Of a stretch of 64,000 nucleotides of DNA, positions 44,460 through 54,371 are shown piece after piece. Source of the DNA: JAGNRR01 sp964409905 (lineage in GTDB: Bacteria > Bacteroidota > Bacteroidia > Chitinophagales > Chitinophagaceae); assembly GCA_964409905.1 (NCBI GenBank), contig CAYPET010000007.1:1-64000 (forward strand), in the 5' to 3' direction. The stretch's first letter is position 1; each line of letters opens with the position of its first letter. A model generated the notes under the pieces. It was not told the DNA's origin and made no database searches. It worked only from the letters and a program-made list of their open reading frames with translations. The position numbers and the translations under genes were made by a program.

Positions 44460-45722
44460 TTATCCGAATAGTCGCTTACTCTCTTTTTCTAATGTTTCGC
44501 GATGCATAGGGTGAGCGATACTGATAAGTAATTTCACACGTTCCTCAATCGTTTTACCATATAAATTAGCAATCCCATATTCTGTCACTACATAATGCAT
44601 GTGTGCTCTGGTAGCGACTACACCGGCACCTTGCTTTAAAAAAGGTACAATTTTGGAAGCACCTGTTTTTGTAATAGAGCTTAGGGCAATGATAGGTTTA
44701 CCGCCTTCACTCAGTGACGCACCTCGTATGAAATCCATTTGACCACCTACGCCGGAGTGAATTTTACTGCCTATAGAATCTGCACAGACCTGGCCTGATA
44801 AATCTATTTCGATAGCATTATTGATAGCTGTAACTTTTGGATTGCGTTGAATGACATAGGGATTGTTGACGTATGATGATTCCAGCATTTTTACAATAGG
44901 GTTGTCATCTAAAAAGTCATAAACCTTTTGAGTGCCTATAACAAAAGAGGAAACAATCATACCCGGGTGTTTCTTTTTCGCTTCACCATTAATTACACCT
45001 TTTTCTACCAAGGGTAAAATGCCATCCGAAAACATTTCAGAATGAATACCAAGGTTTTTATGATTTCCCAGACAAGCCAATACTGCATTGGGCAATGTGC
45101 CAATTCCCATTTGGAGGGTAGCACCATCCTCAATGAGGCTGGCCACGTTTTCACCTACTGCTTGCATCTGTTCGGAGTAGCTATCATATTGTACCTCAGG
45201 TAGCGCCTCATTATAGTGTACCTGCAAATCAATGTTTCGTTGATGGATAAGCCCGTCCCCATGCGTGCGTGGCATACTTTCGTTTACCTGAGCAATGACA
45301 AGCTTAGCTGATTCTATTGCTGCTAGTGAAATATCAACTGATGTTCCCAATGAACAATATCCGTGTTTATCAGGAGGCGACACCGATATTAGAGCTACAT
45401 CAATCGGGATAATTTGCTTTCGGAATAATGCCCCCGCTTCACTTAAGAAAATGGGGATATAACTGCTTTTGCCATCTTGTATGGCTTTTCGCGTAGAAGC
45501 ACCCACGAAAAAAGCTTTGATTGTAAAGGCAACTTCCATTTCGGGCATGCTGTACGGAGCAACTCCTTCTGTATGCATTTGATAGATGGTCACATTGCGC
45601 AGTTCAGTATGACGAGAGCTTAAAACTTTTATCAACGCTTGCGGCGCTGCAGCCGCTGAATGTATAAAAACATTATCGCCACTTTTGATATGCGATATAG
45701 CTTTTTCAATTTCTAATATCAT
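44460..45722 (-). CDS. Acetyl-CoA hydrolase/transferase family protein
   Basis: 420 aa of the Cat1/4-hydroxybutyrate CoA-transferase family. Seen are ATLQMGIGTLPNAVL, GGQMDFIRGASLSEGGKPII and VVTEYGIANLYGKTIEERV, with the catalytic Glu expected near IHSGVGGQMDF. Reaction: moves CoA between acyl-CoA and a carboxylate such as acetate, succinate or 4-hydroxybutyrate. It lacks the extended N-terminus of long members. The start ATGA overlaps the stop of the isoaspartyl peptidase by 4 bases, so both come from one mRNA. Confidence 0.9.
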   Translation of the reverse strand: MILEIEKAISHIKSGDNVFIHSAAAAPQALIKVLSSRHTELRNVTIYQMHTEGVAPYSMPEMEVAFTIKAFFVGASTRKAIQDGKSSYIPIFLSEAGALFRKQIIPIDVALISVSPPDKHGYCSLGTSVDISLAAIESAKLVIAQVNESMPRTHGDGLIHQRNIDLQVHYNEALPEVQYDSYSEQMQAVGENVASLIEDGATLQMGIGTLPNAVLACLGNHKNLGIHSEMFSDGILPLVEKGVINGEAKKKHPGMIVSSFVIGTQKVYDFLDDNPIVKMLESSYVNNPYVIQRNPKVTAINNAIEIDLSGQVCADSIGSKIHSGVGGQMDFIRGASLSEGGKPIIALSSITKTGASKIVPFLKQGAGVVATRAHMHYVVTEYGIANLYGKTIEERVKLLISIAHPMHRETLEKESKRLFG

Positions 45723-46678
45723 TTCAAATTTTCTTCGGGACCAAACATTGCTATTTCATGTTCCCCATCACTATTTCGGAATGCACGATACATTCCTTTG
45801 CTGTTAAAACATAATTCATGATTTCCTTGAGCATCAACAGCTATCAATCCACCTTCTCCTCCAAAGTCTTTGAGTTTTTTATGAATCACTTCATTGCAGG
45901 CTTCGTGTAAGCTCATGCCTTTGTACTCCATTAGACAACTGACATCATAGGCCACATTAGCCCGTATAAAAAACTCGCCATGACCTGTGCATGAAATCGC
46001 ACATGTTTTATTATTTGCATATGTGCCCGCGCCAAAAATAGGGGAGTCGCCGATGCGGCCAAACCGCTTATTGGTCATTCCGCCGGTTGAAGTTCCAGCC
46101 GCCAGGTTACCATCTTTATCAACTGCAACCGCACCCACTGTGCCAAATTTTTTATCGTACATTTTCAGATTATCCTCCTTATGATCTAGTTGATAATAAT
46201 CTGTATCACGGATTTCAACCCATTGGTCATAGCGATATTTAGTAAAAAAATATTCATCAGGTGCTTGTTCCACACCTTCCTGTAAAGCAAAATCTTTGGC
46301 GCCATTGCCGCTCAGCATTACATGACCACTTTTTTCCATTACCTTACGGGCCAGGGCTATTGGATTTTTAATATTGCGCACTCCCGTTACAGCACCAGCC
46401 TCCAGATACTTGCCTTCCATGATGGCTGCATCCATTTCGTTCAAACCTTTTTTGGTAAAAACAGCCCCTCGGCCTGCATTGAAGAGTTCGTTATCTTCCA
46501 TGCATGCTATGGCTGACGTAACAGCCGATACCGCTGTTTCGCCTCTTTTGAGCATTGCATATCCTACAGCAATGGCATCTTCCAAAGCATTGCGATAAGC
46601 GGCCTCAAAGTCAGGGGTATGATTTGACCTCGTAATGCTGCCTGCACCGCCATGGATGGCCAATGTAATTTTATTCAT
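45719..46678 (-). CDS. Isoaspartyl peptidase/plant-type L-asparaginase
   Basis: 319 aa Ntn-hydrolase precursor. Autocleavage before Thr is expected in DKKFGTVGAVAVDKDG, and NKRFGRIGDSPIFGAGTYANN is the substrate loop of the family. It removes beta-aspartyl residues from damaged peptides and hydrolyses asparagine. No signal peptide is visible, so it is cytoplasmic. The 4-base overlap with the CoA-transferase suggests a shared transcript without a clear metabolic link. Confidence 0.92.
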   Translation of the reverse strand: MNKITLAIHGGAGSITRSNHTPDFEAAYRNALEDAIAVGYAMLKRGETAVSAVTSAIACMEDNELFNAGRGAVFTKKGLNEMDAAIMEGKYLEAGAVTGVRNIKNPIALARKVMEKSGHVMLSGNGAKDFALQEGVEQAPDEYFFTKYRYDQWVEIRDTDYYQLDHKEDNLKMYDKKFGTVGAVAVDKDGNLAAGTSTGGMTNKRFGRIGDSPIFGAGTYANNKTCAISCTGHGEFFIRANVAYDVSCLMEYKGMSLHEACNEVIHKKLKDFGGEGGLIAVDAQGNHELCFNSKGMYRAFRNSDGEHEIAMFGPEENLK

Positions 46679-46846
46679 GATGATGTTCTTGTTGATTAGC
46701 TAAAATAAATGTTTTACTGTTATTGAAAAGGTTCATCTAACAAAACATCAATACTTTTTTACAGCGTAGCATCTTTAACAGATTTATATACCTGAATAAA
46801 TTGTTTAGCTTGAAAAGCAACCGACTTTTGTGTTCACCTTTTTTAC

Positions 46847-47758
46847 ATGTCGTCGGTTATAGAAGTAAATGATATCAGCAAAACGTTTGGCAGTATTACA
46901 GCTGTTGATCACTTAACATTTTCGGTACCTGAGGGCGAAATATTCGGTTTTCTTGGTCCTAATGGAAGTGGAAAAAGTACAACCTTGCGCATGTTGCTTT
47001 CATTGATTAAGCCTACTTCCGGCGAGATAAAGCTTTTTGGCAAAAAACTTGCAACTAACCGCAGCAATATCATGCGGGAGATTGGTTGTATTATCGAGAA
47101 ACCGGATTTTTACAAGTACCTTACTGCACATGAAAATTTAAAAATATGTGCCAGGGCTTATCAACTTGATGTGAGTCAGGATGAATACAAGAAGTTATAT
47201 GCCTTGGTTGAGTTAGATGGTCGTGAAAATGACAAGGTGAGTACCTATTCACATGGTATGAAGCAGCGGCTGGGTTTAGCCCAGGCTTTGTTGCATAATC
47301 CAAAGCTCATTATCTTGGACGAGCCCAATACTGGTTTAGACCCTCGAGGGATTATTGAATTGAGGGAGTTGATAATCAAACTGAATCGTGAACAGGGTAA
47401 AACAATAGTTTTTTCGTCACACATCTTAAGTGAAGTTGAAGAAATCTGCCACAGCCTAGTGGTAATTAATAAGGGTAAAAAAGTAGCCAGTGGACAAGTT
47501 TCAGCCTTACTTTCCGAAGAAGATTTACTGGTGGATGTCGAAGTTGTGCAGGTAGAAGTTTGTCAGCAACTTATTCAGCAAAGCCGATGGAGCAAATTCC
47601 TTAAACAACAAAATGGTAATATTTTCCGATTTAATATTCCATTGGGGCAAGTAAGTGAGTTGAATAAATACTTGATTGATCAAAATATTGACTTGATATC
47701 TTCAAATTACCGGAAAAGGCTTGAGGATTATTTTTTACGAATTACAGAGCAGCGTTAA
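46847..47758 (+). CDS. ABC transporter ATP-binding protein
   Basis: 303 aa ATPase: Walker A GPNGSGKST, signature YSHGMKQRLGLAQAL, Walker B KLIILDEPNTGLDP, and the H-loop SSHIL. The C-terminal extension (VEVVQVEVCQQLIQQSR) is that of ABC-2-type exporter ATPases. Forms an exporter with the permease that starts at its stop (TAATG). Substrate unknown; the LolA-like protein downstream suggests an envelope lipid or lipoprotein-related cargo, but this is a guess from neighbours. Confidence 0.93.
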   Translation: MSSVIEVNDISKTFGSITAVDHLTFSVPEGEIFGFLGPNGSGKSTTLRMLLSLIKPTSGEIKLFGKKLATNRSNIMREIGCIIEKPDFYKYLTAHENLKICARAYQLDVSQDEYKKLYALVELDGRENDKVSTYSHGMKQRLGLAQALLHNPKLIILDEPNTGLDPRGIIELRELIIKLNREQGKTIVFSSHILSEVEEICHSLVVINKGKKVASGQVSALLSEEDLLVDVEVVQVEVCQQLIQQSRWSKFLKQQNGNIFRFNIPLGQVSELNKYLIDQNIDLISSNYRKRLEDYFLRITEQR

Positions 47759-48606
47759 TGAAAGAGTTTATTGGCATACTACGTAATGAAATTACCAAAA
47801 CAATTAAAAGACCAAGGTCCTTTATAGGTTTTGTGGTAGTGGCATTTGTTTGCTTTGTGTTGCAAGCCGCCTTTTATAATGATGGGCAAGAAATTATTTC
47901 CTTTGTTACAGGTCAATTGGAAAATACTTTTTCCATTGAAGGGAATGTTTTAAATGGCAACTTGATTTGCTTTATCTTATTACAAACCTTAATCATACAG
48001 ATGCCATTATTGGTTGCGCTTGTTACTGGCGATTTGGTATCGGGTGAAGTAGCTACCGGAACAGTGCGTTTTTTACTTACAAAACCTGCGAGCAGAACAA
48101 AAATAATCGTAGCCAAATGGATAGCAGGCATTGTTTATACCTTGCTATTGCTGATTTTTTTGGGCATTATTGCTTTGTTTGTTTCAAGGCTCATTTTTGG
48201 CACAGGTGACTTGATTCACATTAACGCTGAAGCCATGAATGTAATCCAATCGCAAGATTTAAACTGGCGCTTTGCGGCGGCTTTTGGCATTGCATTTTTA
48301 GCTCTTTCTGTGGTTGCCAGTTTAGCGCATTTTTTATCAACGATTTTAGATAATTCTATTACACCAATTGTGGCTACAATGGCAATAGTCATCATTTTTA
48401 CCATTATAGGGATGTTTGACTTACCTAGTTTCAAACTAATTCAGCCATTATTATTTACAACGCATATGATAAGTTGGAAGGATATGTTTGTTGATCCGTT
48501 GCCATTATCAACGGTGATTACGTCTTGTGTTGTATTGTTGTTGCACATTGTATTGTTGCTAGGTGCGTCAATTTATATTTTTAATAAAAAAGATATTACT
48601 GCATAA
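47758..48606 (+). CDS. ABC-2 type permease
   Basis: 282 aa with six hydrophobic segments (around 22-40, 76-95, 118-140, 172-195, 203-220, 258-276) and an N-terminal cytoplasmic helix (FIGILRNEITKTIKRPRSF). The segment GDLVSGEVATGTVRFLLTKPASR matches the ABC-2 permease signature. It starts in the ATP-binding protein stop (TAATG) and its own stop overlaps the LolA-like gene the same way, so the three genes form a coupled operon. Confidence 0.88.
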   Translation: MKEFIGILRNEITKTIKRPRSFIGFVVVAFVCFVLQAAFYNDGQEIISFVTGQLENTFSIEGNVLNGNLICFILLQTLIIQMPLLVALVTGDLVSGEVATGTVRFLLTKPASRTKIIVAKWIAGIVYTLLLLIFLGIIALFVSRLIFGTGDLIHINAEAMNVIQSQDLNWRFAAAFGIAFLALSVVASLAHFLSTILDNSITPIVATMAIVIIFTIIGMFDLPSFKLIQPLLFTTHMISWKDMFVDPLPLSTVITSCVVLLLHIVLLLGASIYIFNKKDITA

Positions 48607-49295
48607 TGAAAAAATCATTATTCGTTTTACTAAGTTATCTGTTACTTACTTTCTCAATAAATGCTCAAGATGCGCGCGAATTGATACAAGCCGTGAACAG
48701 TAAGTTTTCATCTGTACAAGATTATAATGCAGATATTCATATGAAGTTTGCCCTACCCGGAATCAAAATAAAGGATATCAAGGGAAAGGTTTTTTTCAAG
48801 AAGGCAGACAAATTTAAAATTCGGGCTAAAGGAATCTTTTTCATCCCAAAAGATAACCCTATGAAAAATATCCCGAAGCTATTAGCAGACACAGAGACTT
48901 ATACTGCGGTCATTTCTGGCTATGCTGAAGTTGAAGGCAAAAAATGCGCTGTTGTTAATGTGATTCCACTAAATCCTGAACAAGAGGTTATTATCGGGAA
49001 ATTTTGGATAAGTGTACAACAACCCTTGGTTTATATTAGTGAAATCACCACCAAGAAAAACGGAACAATCAGAACAAAGAGTTTTTATGGTGCCAATTCA
49101 CAACAGGCTTTGCCGAATAAAATGCTGGTTCAGGTAGAAATGAAGAAATTTAAAATACCGAAGATGCTGGCCATGGATGTAAAAAATAGTGGAAGTAAAA
49201 TTTCTGATGAAAGAAAAAAAGGTGAAATCTATATGGTGCTGCACAATTATAAAATCAACACCCGCTTCTCTGACGAGGTGTTCAGTGCGAAATAG
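48606..49295 (+). CDS. LolA-like outer-membrane lipoprotein carrier/sorting protein
   Basis: 229 aa with a signal peptide (1-20) and no lipobox. ARELIQAVNSKFSSVQDYNADI near the start and the half-barrel layout resemble LolA/LolB and lipoprotein-sorting proteins. It lacks the typical LolA ending. It is the third gene of the ABC operon (TAATG overlap), so it may work with that exporter on envelope lipids or lipoproteins; that link is inferred from position only. Confidence 0.75.
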   Translation: MKKSLFVLLSYLLLTFSINAQDARELIQAVNSKFSSVQDYNADIHMKFALPGIKIKDIKGKVFFKKADKFKIRAKGIFFIPKDNPMKNIPKLLADTETYTAVISGYAEVEGKKCAVVNVIPLNPEQEVIIGKFWISVQQPLVYISEITTKKNGTIRTKSFYGANSQQALPNKMLVQVEMKKFKIPKMLAMDVKNSGSKISDERKKGEIYMVLHNYKINTRFSDEVFSAK

Positions 49296-49346
49296 ACACC
49301 TCAAAATCTACGATAGTAAAAATTACTAATGGCGTAATTTTGAATA

Positions 49347-50864
49347 GTGGTTGTCCCGAAAATTTTTATAACAATATTACTTTGCCTGATTACGGTACTT
49401 GGAGGTGCGCAAAGTATTATCTTGTCAAGTACTTTTAAAAAAATAGAACATATGGGGGCGGCTATACCTTCACAGGTAGATACTATTTTATTTTCCTTTG
49501 CCAATTTTACGGGCAACTTGCAAATTATTACTGGCGCACCCTTTGAGATTTCTGGAGATAATATCTCGTATAATGATACCATTACTATCTCTAGCAGTCT
49601 GAGCAATCAAACGTTGCCATTGTACATACGAATTGTGCCATCAAATCAAGACAGCATGTACAGGGGAGAAATTATTTTTAAAGACAATAGTGCTGTGTTA
49701 AATAAAAAAGTTTTTGTAATAGGAGCGTCAATTGCCGAGCAGCAGGTTATAAGCTATTGCACCTGGAATATGAGATGGTTTGGTTCGCCTAGTCAATGCA
49801 ATTGTGATACTGCTATTGCCAATGACAATGCACTGAATATCATGCGTGAAGTTGGGGCAGATGTTTATGCCTTGCAAGAAATTGTTAGTATTCCTAACCT
49901 TGAAAAACTGGTAAAAAAGCTTGGTGTAAATTATCATTATATTGTTTCCGACTATTGTTCACAAATAGATGATCCAACCATTACTGGTTATGAAAGCTGT
50001 CAGAAATTGGCTTTCGTAGTAGATACTACAAAGGTCAAATTGCAAGGCAGTTTTGGCCTATTGCGCAGCACATATCCATTACAACAAGGCACAAGTTCTC
50101 CGTACTATTATTTTTCATCGGGGCGGTGGCCGTTTGCCATAAAAACAAGCATTACAAATTACAGTGATACCATATACTTCGTCAATTTGCACGCTAAGGC
50201 ATTTGCAGGATCTGCGGATCATAACCGAAGGGCAGGTGGCGCGTTGCGCATGACGGATAGTTTAAACGGATTTTTTTCTCAGCAAAAGGTTGTCGTGCTA
50301 GGAGATTATAACGACAAACTGGAGGGGTCCATTACACAAGGTTTTACGGTAAGTCCATATGATTACATGTTGCAAAATGGATTTAAGGGCATTACATTAC
50401 CAAGTAGATTTTTGGGTCAAACAACTTATTTAGGGTCATCTAACAGTCTTATTGACAACATTACGATGAATATACCTGCATATTCCGCTCACATAGCTAG
50501 CACTACAGCAATATTAAAAGAAGTGGACAATGCATTTGATAATTTTGGCAATTCAACTTCAGATCATTTGCCAGTACTATCTTATCTGAGACTCAACAAG
50601 CCCAATAGCACCAATAGCGTACTACAGGAAAAAAAATGTAGTCTTGTGCAACCCAATGGCAGATTTTTTTATGCCAAAATCCCTTATAGTCATCAGCCTG
50701 TTACATTGAGAATTTCTACTCTCAATGGTCATGTGGTGTACGAGGGTATTTTTTTAAATACGAATATTATTCAGCATTCGTTCGATTGGTTGAACGGAGG
50801 AATTTACCTTGTTGAATTTCGTTCGACGGATTTTATTGAGCATCATAAATGGTTAATCCCTTAG
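49347..50864 (+). CDS. Secreted endonuclease/exonuclease/phosphatase-fold protein, T9SS type A
   Basis: 505 aa. GTG start at 49347, signal peptide (IFITILLCLITVLGGAQ), a short Ig-like segment (about 25-130), then an EEP domain with WNMRWFG, the metal Glu in VYALQEIVS, FVNLHAKAFAG, LGDYNDKLEG (GDxND) and TSDHLPVLSYL (SDHxP) at the end. The C-terminus (SLVQPNGRFFYAKIPY ... IEHHKWLIP) is a T9SS sorting domain. The fold cuts DNA or removes phosphate from lipids or nucleotides; which one is not decided by the sequence. Its stop overlaps the convergent MacB-type gene by 4 bases. Confidence 0.87.
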   Translation: MVVPKIFITILLCLITVLGGAQSIILSSTFKKIEHMGAAIPSQVDTILFSFANFTGNLQIITGAPFEISGDNISYNDTITISSSLSNQTLPLYIRIVPSNQDSMYRGEIIFKDNSAVLNKKVFVIGASIAEQQVISYCTWNMRWFGSPSQCNCDTAIANDNALNIMREVGADVYALQEIVSIPNLEKLVKKLGVNYHYIVSDYCSQIDDPTITGYESCQKLAFVVDTTKVKLQGSFGLLRSTYPLQQGTSSPYYYFSSGRWPFAIKTSITNYSDTIYFVNLHAKAFAGSADHNRRAGGALRMTDSLNGFFSQQKVVVLGDYNDKLEGSITQGFTVSPYDYMLQNGFKGITLPSRFLGQTTYLGSSNSLIDNITMNIPAYSAHIASTTAILKEVDNAFDNFGNSTSDHLPVLSYLRLNKPNSTNSVLQEKKCSLVQPNGRFFYAKIPYSHQPVTLRISTLNGHVVYEGIFLNTNIIQHSFDWLNGGIYLVEFRSTDFIEHHKWLIP

Positions 50865-52117
50865 GATCGAATTGCGGTGACAGGGTTCATTTTTGCTGCT
50901 CTTCGGGCAGGAATGTAGCCCGCAATTATACCCACGACAATACTGAGAATAATGCCATACAAAATATTGGCTGCATTTATAAAAATGGGGAATTCAAAAT
51001 AGCCTGTTAGAATCTGCGTGAGAATAAAGGTGAGTAACATACCTAATAATCCGCCTAGTGTACATAATACAACAGCTTCGAGCAGAAACTCGATGAGTAT
51101 AGTTTGGTTTTGGGCTCCGATAGCTTTTTTAATACCAATAATACTCGTTCGGTCTTTTACACTTACAAACATGATGTTGGCAACACTGAAAATGCCCACT
51201 ATCAAAGAGAAGCCGCCGATAATCCAACCAATCATTTTTATCTGTGAAAAAATCTCGCCAACCTTCTCCTGAATACCATCTAGTTGATTAAAGGCAAAAT
51301 TATTCGGTTCATTGGCGCGCAACCTTCTTGCCCTGCGCAGCAAGCCTTCAATTTCAAATTTCATGCTATTGAATTTCTTGTCAGATCGCGCCTTTATCAT
51401 TAACAATGGATCGGCAAAACCGCCATTTGTTTGTTGGTCAATTCTATCAAAACTTAAAAAGTAATTATATGAAATGATGGCCGCGTTGTCAAAATCAAAA
51501 CCTGTTATCATTTGCCCCATTTTTTTGATTAACCCCAGCACTACATATTTGCGATCACCTATTTTTATTTCTTTGTCAATTGGTTGAATACGCTGGAACA
51601 AAGCTTCTGCCAGATCACTACCTAAAATGACGCCGTTAGTCCGCCCAAGCTGCATTTCAACTGCCGAAAAATATCTTCCACGTTCAATATCAATTGGTTG
51701 AAGTTTATTAAAGTCGTAAGTGACAGGATAAATGGTTGCCGCATTCACCTTATTGCCTCTAAACATGAGTGCATCATTGTAAGAGTAAGACAATGCAGCA
51801 TAACTGCTGAGTCTAGACTCGCGCTGGATTAATTGCATTTCTTCTTTGGTTACCACAGGACGCGCCTTATAGCGCCACCATGTGTATTCAGATTCTCCTT
51901 TTTCGGGCATCCATGCAAATTTGCCAATGTACAACACATCATTACCCAGTGTAGCCATATTTTCTTGTATATTGGATTCCATACTATCAAATACTGTACT
52001 AACACTTACTATACAGAATACGCCAATGGATACACCCAAAATGGATAATATGGATCGTAAAGGATAGGCCAGTAATTCTTGAAAACCTGAAATAATACTG
52101 ATGCCTAAAGTTTTCAT
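50861..52117 (-). CDS. MacB-type ABC permease (FtsX family), no ATPase next to it
   Basis: 418 aa with one N-terminal helix, a large periplasmic domain (about 50-285, MacB_PCD-like) and three C-terminal helices; the start reads GFQELLAYPLRSILSILGVSIGVFCI, typical of MacB-like permeases. Such proteins act in macrolide export, lipoprotein trafficking or cell-wall hydrolase control. Unlike most family members it has no adjacent ATP-binding gene, so its partner must be encoded elsewhere. It is 79 bases downstream of fusA with a terminator between them, so it is probably its own unit. Confidence 0.9.
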   Translation of the reverse strand: MKTLGISIISGFQELLAYPLRSILSILGVSIGVFCIVSVSTVFDSMESNIQENMATLGNDVLYIGKFAWMPEKGESEYTWWRYKARPVVTKEEMQLIQRESRLSSYAALSYSYNDALMFRGNKVNAATIYPVTYDFNKLQPIDIERGRYFSAVEMQLGRTNGVILGSDLAEALFQRIQPIDKEIKIGDRKYVVLGLIKKMGQMITGFDFDNAAIISYNYFLSFDRIDQQTNGGFADPLLMIKARSDKKFNSMKFEIEGLLRRARRLRANEPNNFAFNQLDGIQEKVGEIFSQIKMIGWIIGGFSLIVGIFSVANIMFVSVKDRTSIIGIKKAIGAQNQTILIEFLLEAVVLCTLGGLLGMLLTFILTQILTGYFEFPIFINAANILYGIILSIVVGIIAGYIPARRAAKMNPVTAIRS

Positions 52118-52146
52118 ACTACTTTGCTAAGATAGATGTATAGCAT

Positions 52147-52175
52147 AAAAAAATCCCCTTAGTAAAAGGGGATTT
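52147..52175 (-). terminator. Terminator after fusA
   Basis: On the minus strand AATCCCCTTT and AAGGGGATT form a 9-bp stem (52152-52174) followed by seven Ts (complement of 52147-52153). It is 21 bases after the fusA stop and separates it from the MacB-type gene. Confidence 0.86.
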
Positions 52176-52196
52176 GATATTTTGAAAATATATAAG

Positions 52197-54350
52197 TTAT
52201 GCTTCTTCTTCAATAGCTTTCTTACCCGATTTTGCAATCACGTCTTCAGCAATATTCATAGGTGCGGGTGCATAATGGCTAAACTCCATAACGTTACTCG
52301 CACGACCAGAAGTCAATGAACGCAATTGAGTGACATAGCCAAACATTTCAGATAAAGGAACTTTCGCTTTGATGATTTGAGCACCTGCACGAGTATCCAT
52401 ACCTTCCATTAGACCACGACGACGGTTTAAATCACCTGTTACGTCACCCATGTATTGATCTGGCGTGGTTACTTCTACTTTCATAATAGGCTCTAGCAAT
52501 ACCGGTTTGGCTTTTTTGCCGGCAGTTCGGAAACCTACTTTTGCACATAATTCAAAACTAACCGCGTCAGAATCTACATCATGGAAACTTCCATCAAAAA
52601 TGCGCACTTTCATATTGTCAACAGGATAACCGGCCAAAACGCCGCTATTCATTGCTGATTCGAATCCTTTAATAATTGCAGGATGAAACTCTTTTGGAAT
52701 TGAACCACCAAAAATGTCATTTACAAATTGGAAGTTTTTACCCTCATTTTCTTTAATCCACTCTTCATCGGCAGGTCCCATCTCAAATTTGATATCGGCA
52801 AATTTACCACGACCCCCTGATTGCTTTTTATAAACTTCACGGTGCTCAACAGTTGTTTGGAAAGCCTCTTTATAAGCAACTTGTGGAGCTCCTTGGTTAA
52901 CCTCTACTTTGAACTCGCGTCTCATACGATCCAAAATAATGTCCAAGTGAAGTTCTCCCATACCAGACAAAATTGTTTGTCCAGTATCTTCATCAGTTTT
53001 TACACGTAAAGTAGGATCCTCTTCAACCAATTTGGCAATAGCGTTACCTAATTTGTCAACATCTGCCTGAGCTTTTGGTTCGATAGCTATCGAAATTACC
53101 GGCTCTGGGAATGTCATAGATTCTAAAATGATTGGGTGCGCCTCGTCACAGAGCGTATCACCTGTTTTGATATCTTTAAATCCAGCACCTGCTCCAATAT
53201 CACCTGCGCCGATAAAGTCTACTTGGTTTTGTTTGTTTGCGTGCATTTGTAATAAACGGCTGATACGCTCTTTTTTACCGGTACGCATATTATACACATA
53301 ACTACCAGCATCTAACTTACCGGAATAGGCACGGAAAAACGCCAAACGACCCACGAAAGGATCTGTCATAATTTTAAATGCCAAAGCCGAGAATGGTTCC
53401 GTTATGCTAGGCTCACGTTTGGCAGGTGTTTCTCCATCTTCTAAAGTACCATTAATTGCACCAACATCTATTGGAGAGGGTAGGTAACGACAAACTGCAT
53501 CAAGCATTTTTTGTACGCCTTTGTTTTTAAATGCAGAACCGGTTAACATTGGTATAATTGACATATCAATGGTAGCCTTACGAATTGCCTCATGCATTTC
53601 GTCTTCTGTAATGGAATTCGGATCATCGAAGAATTTTTCCATTAAATGCTCATCATATTCAGCTACAGCCTCTACTAATTTCGCTCTCCACTCTTCACAT
53701 TCTGCCTGCATATTTTCAGGAATATCAACTTCTTGATATTTAGCACCTTGTGATGCCTCATCCCAAATGATACCTTTCATGGTTATTAAATCTACCACAC
53801 CTTTAAAATTATCCTCAGCACCAATTGGCAATACAAGAGGCACAGGATTGGCGCCCAACATTTCTTTTACTTGCTTTACAACATTCAAGAAATCAGCACC
53901 ACTGCGGTCCATTTTGTTCACAAAACCAATACGAGGAACACGGTATTTATTTGCCTGACGCCATACAGTTTCAGACTGTGGTTCTACACCAGATACTGCA
54001 CAAAACAAGGCCACTAAGCCATCCAATACACGCATAGAACGTTCTACCTCCACAGTAAAATCAACGTGACCTGGAGTATCGATAATATTGAATTTATAAG
54101 ACTTTGTGTCCTTAGTTACTTCTCCTTGTACAGTCGGAAAATTCCAATAGCAAGTAGTAGCTGCAGAGGTAATAGTAATACCGCGCTCTTGTTCTTGCTC
54201 CATCCAGTCCATAGTTGCACCACCTTCGTGTACCTCACCAATTTTGTGGGTTTTTCCTGTGTAATACAAAATACGTTCTGTAGTGGTTGTTTTACCGGCA
54301 TCAATATGTGCCGCAATTCCGATGTTTCTTTGATGTTTTAAGTCAGACAT
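52197..54350 (-). CDS. fusA: Elongation factor G
   Basis: 717-aa translational GTPase for ribosome translocation. G1 AHIDAGKTTTTERIL, G3 DTPGHVDFTVEVE, G4 NKMD; the GTPase motifs are canonical, so it is not the GTPase-independent EF-G2 paralogue of Bacteroides. Domains II-V are complete to the C-terminal EEA. It stands alone rather than in the usual rpsL-rpsG-fusA order. TACCTTTG (54372-54379, minus) lies about 21 bases upstream as a -7 candidate; the leader is short. Confidence 0.97.
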   Translation of the reverse strand: MSDLKHQRNIGIAAHIDAGKTTTTERILYYTGKTHKIGEVHEGGATMDWMEQEQERGITITSAATTCYWNFPTVQGEVTKDTKSYKFNIIDTPGHVDFTVEVERSMRVLDGLVALFCAVSGVEPQSETVWRQANKYRVPRIGFVNKMDRSGADFLNVVKQVKEMLGANPVPLVLPIGAEDNFKGVVDLITMKGIIWDEASQGAKYQEVDIPENMQAECEEWRAKLVEAVAEYDEHLMEKFFDDPNSITEDEMHEAIRKATIDMSIIPMLTGSAFKNKGVQKMLDAVCRYLPSPIDVGAINGTLEDGETPAKREPSITEPFSALAFKIMTDPFVGRLAFFRAYSGKLDAGSYVYNMRTGKKERISRLLQMHANKQNQVDFIGAGDIGAGAGFKDIKTGDTLCDEAHPIILESMTFPEPVISIAIEPKAQADVDKLGNAIAKLVEEDPTLRVKTDEDTGQTILSGMGELHLDIILDRMRREFKVEVNQGAPQVAYKEAFQTTVEHREVYKKQSGGRGKFADIKFEMGPADEEWIKENEGKNFQFVNDIFGGSIPKEFHPAIIKGFESAMNSGVLAGYPVDNMKVRIFDGSFHDVDSDAVSFELCAKVGFRTAGKKAKPVLLEPIMKVEVTTPDQYMGDVTGDLNRRRGLMEGMDTRAGAQIIKAKVPLSEMFGYVTQLRSLTSGRASNVMEFSHYAPAPMNIAEDVIAKSGKKAIEEEA

Positions 54351-54371
54351 TATTTAAATATTTTCGAGGCG

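Noticed and set aside
49347..50864. Sphingomyelinase identity for the secreted EEP protein
   Set aside because: EEP motifs fit many nucleases and phosphatases; nothing in the sequence selects sphingomyelin.
52197..54350. EF-G2 paralogue without GTPase activity
   Set aside because: G1, G3 and G4 motifs are canonical.
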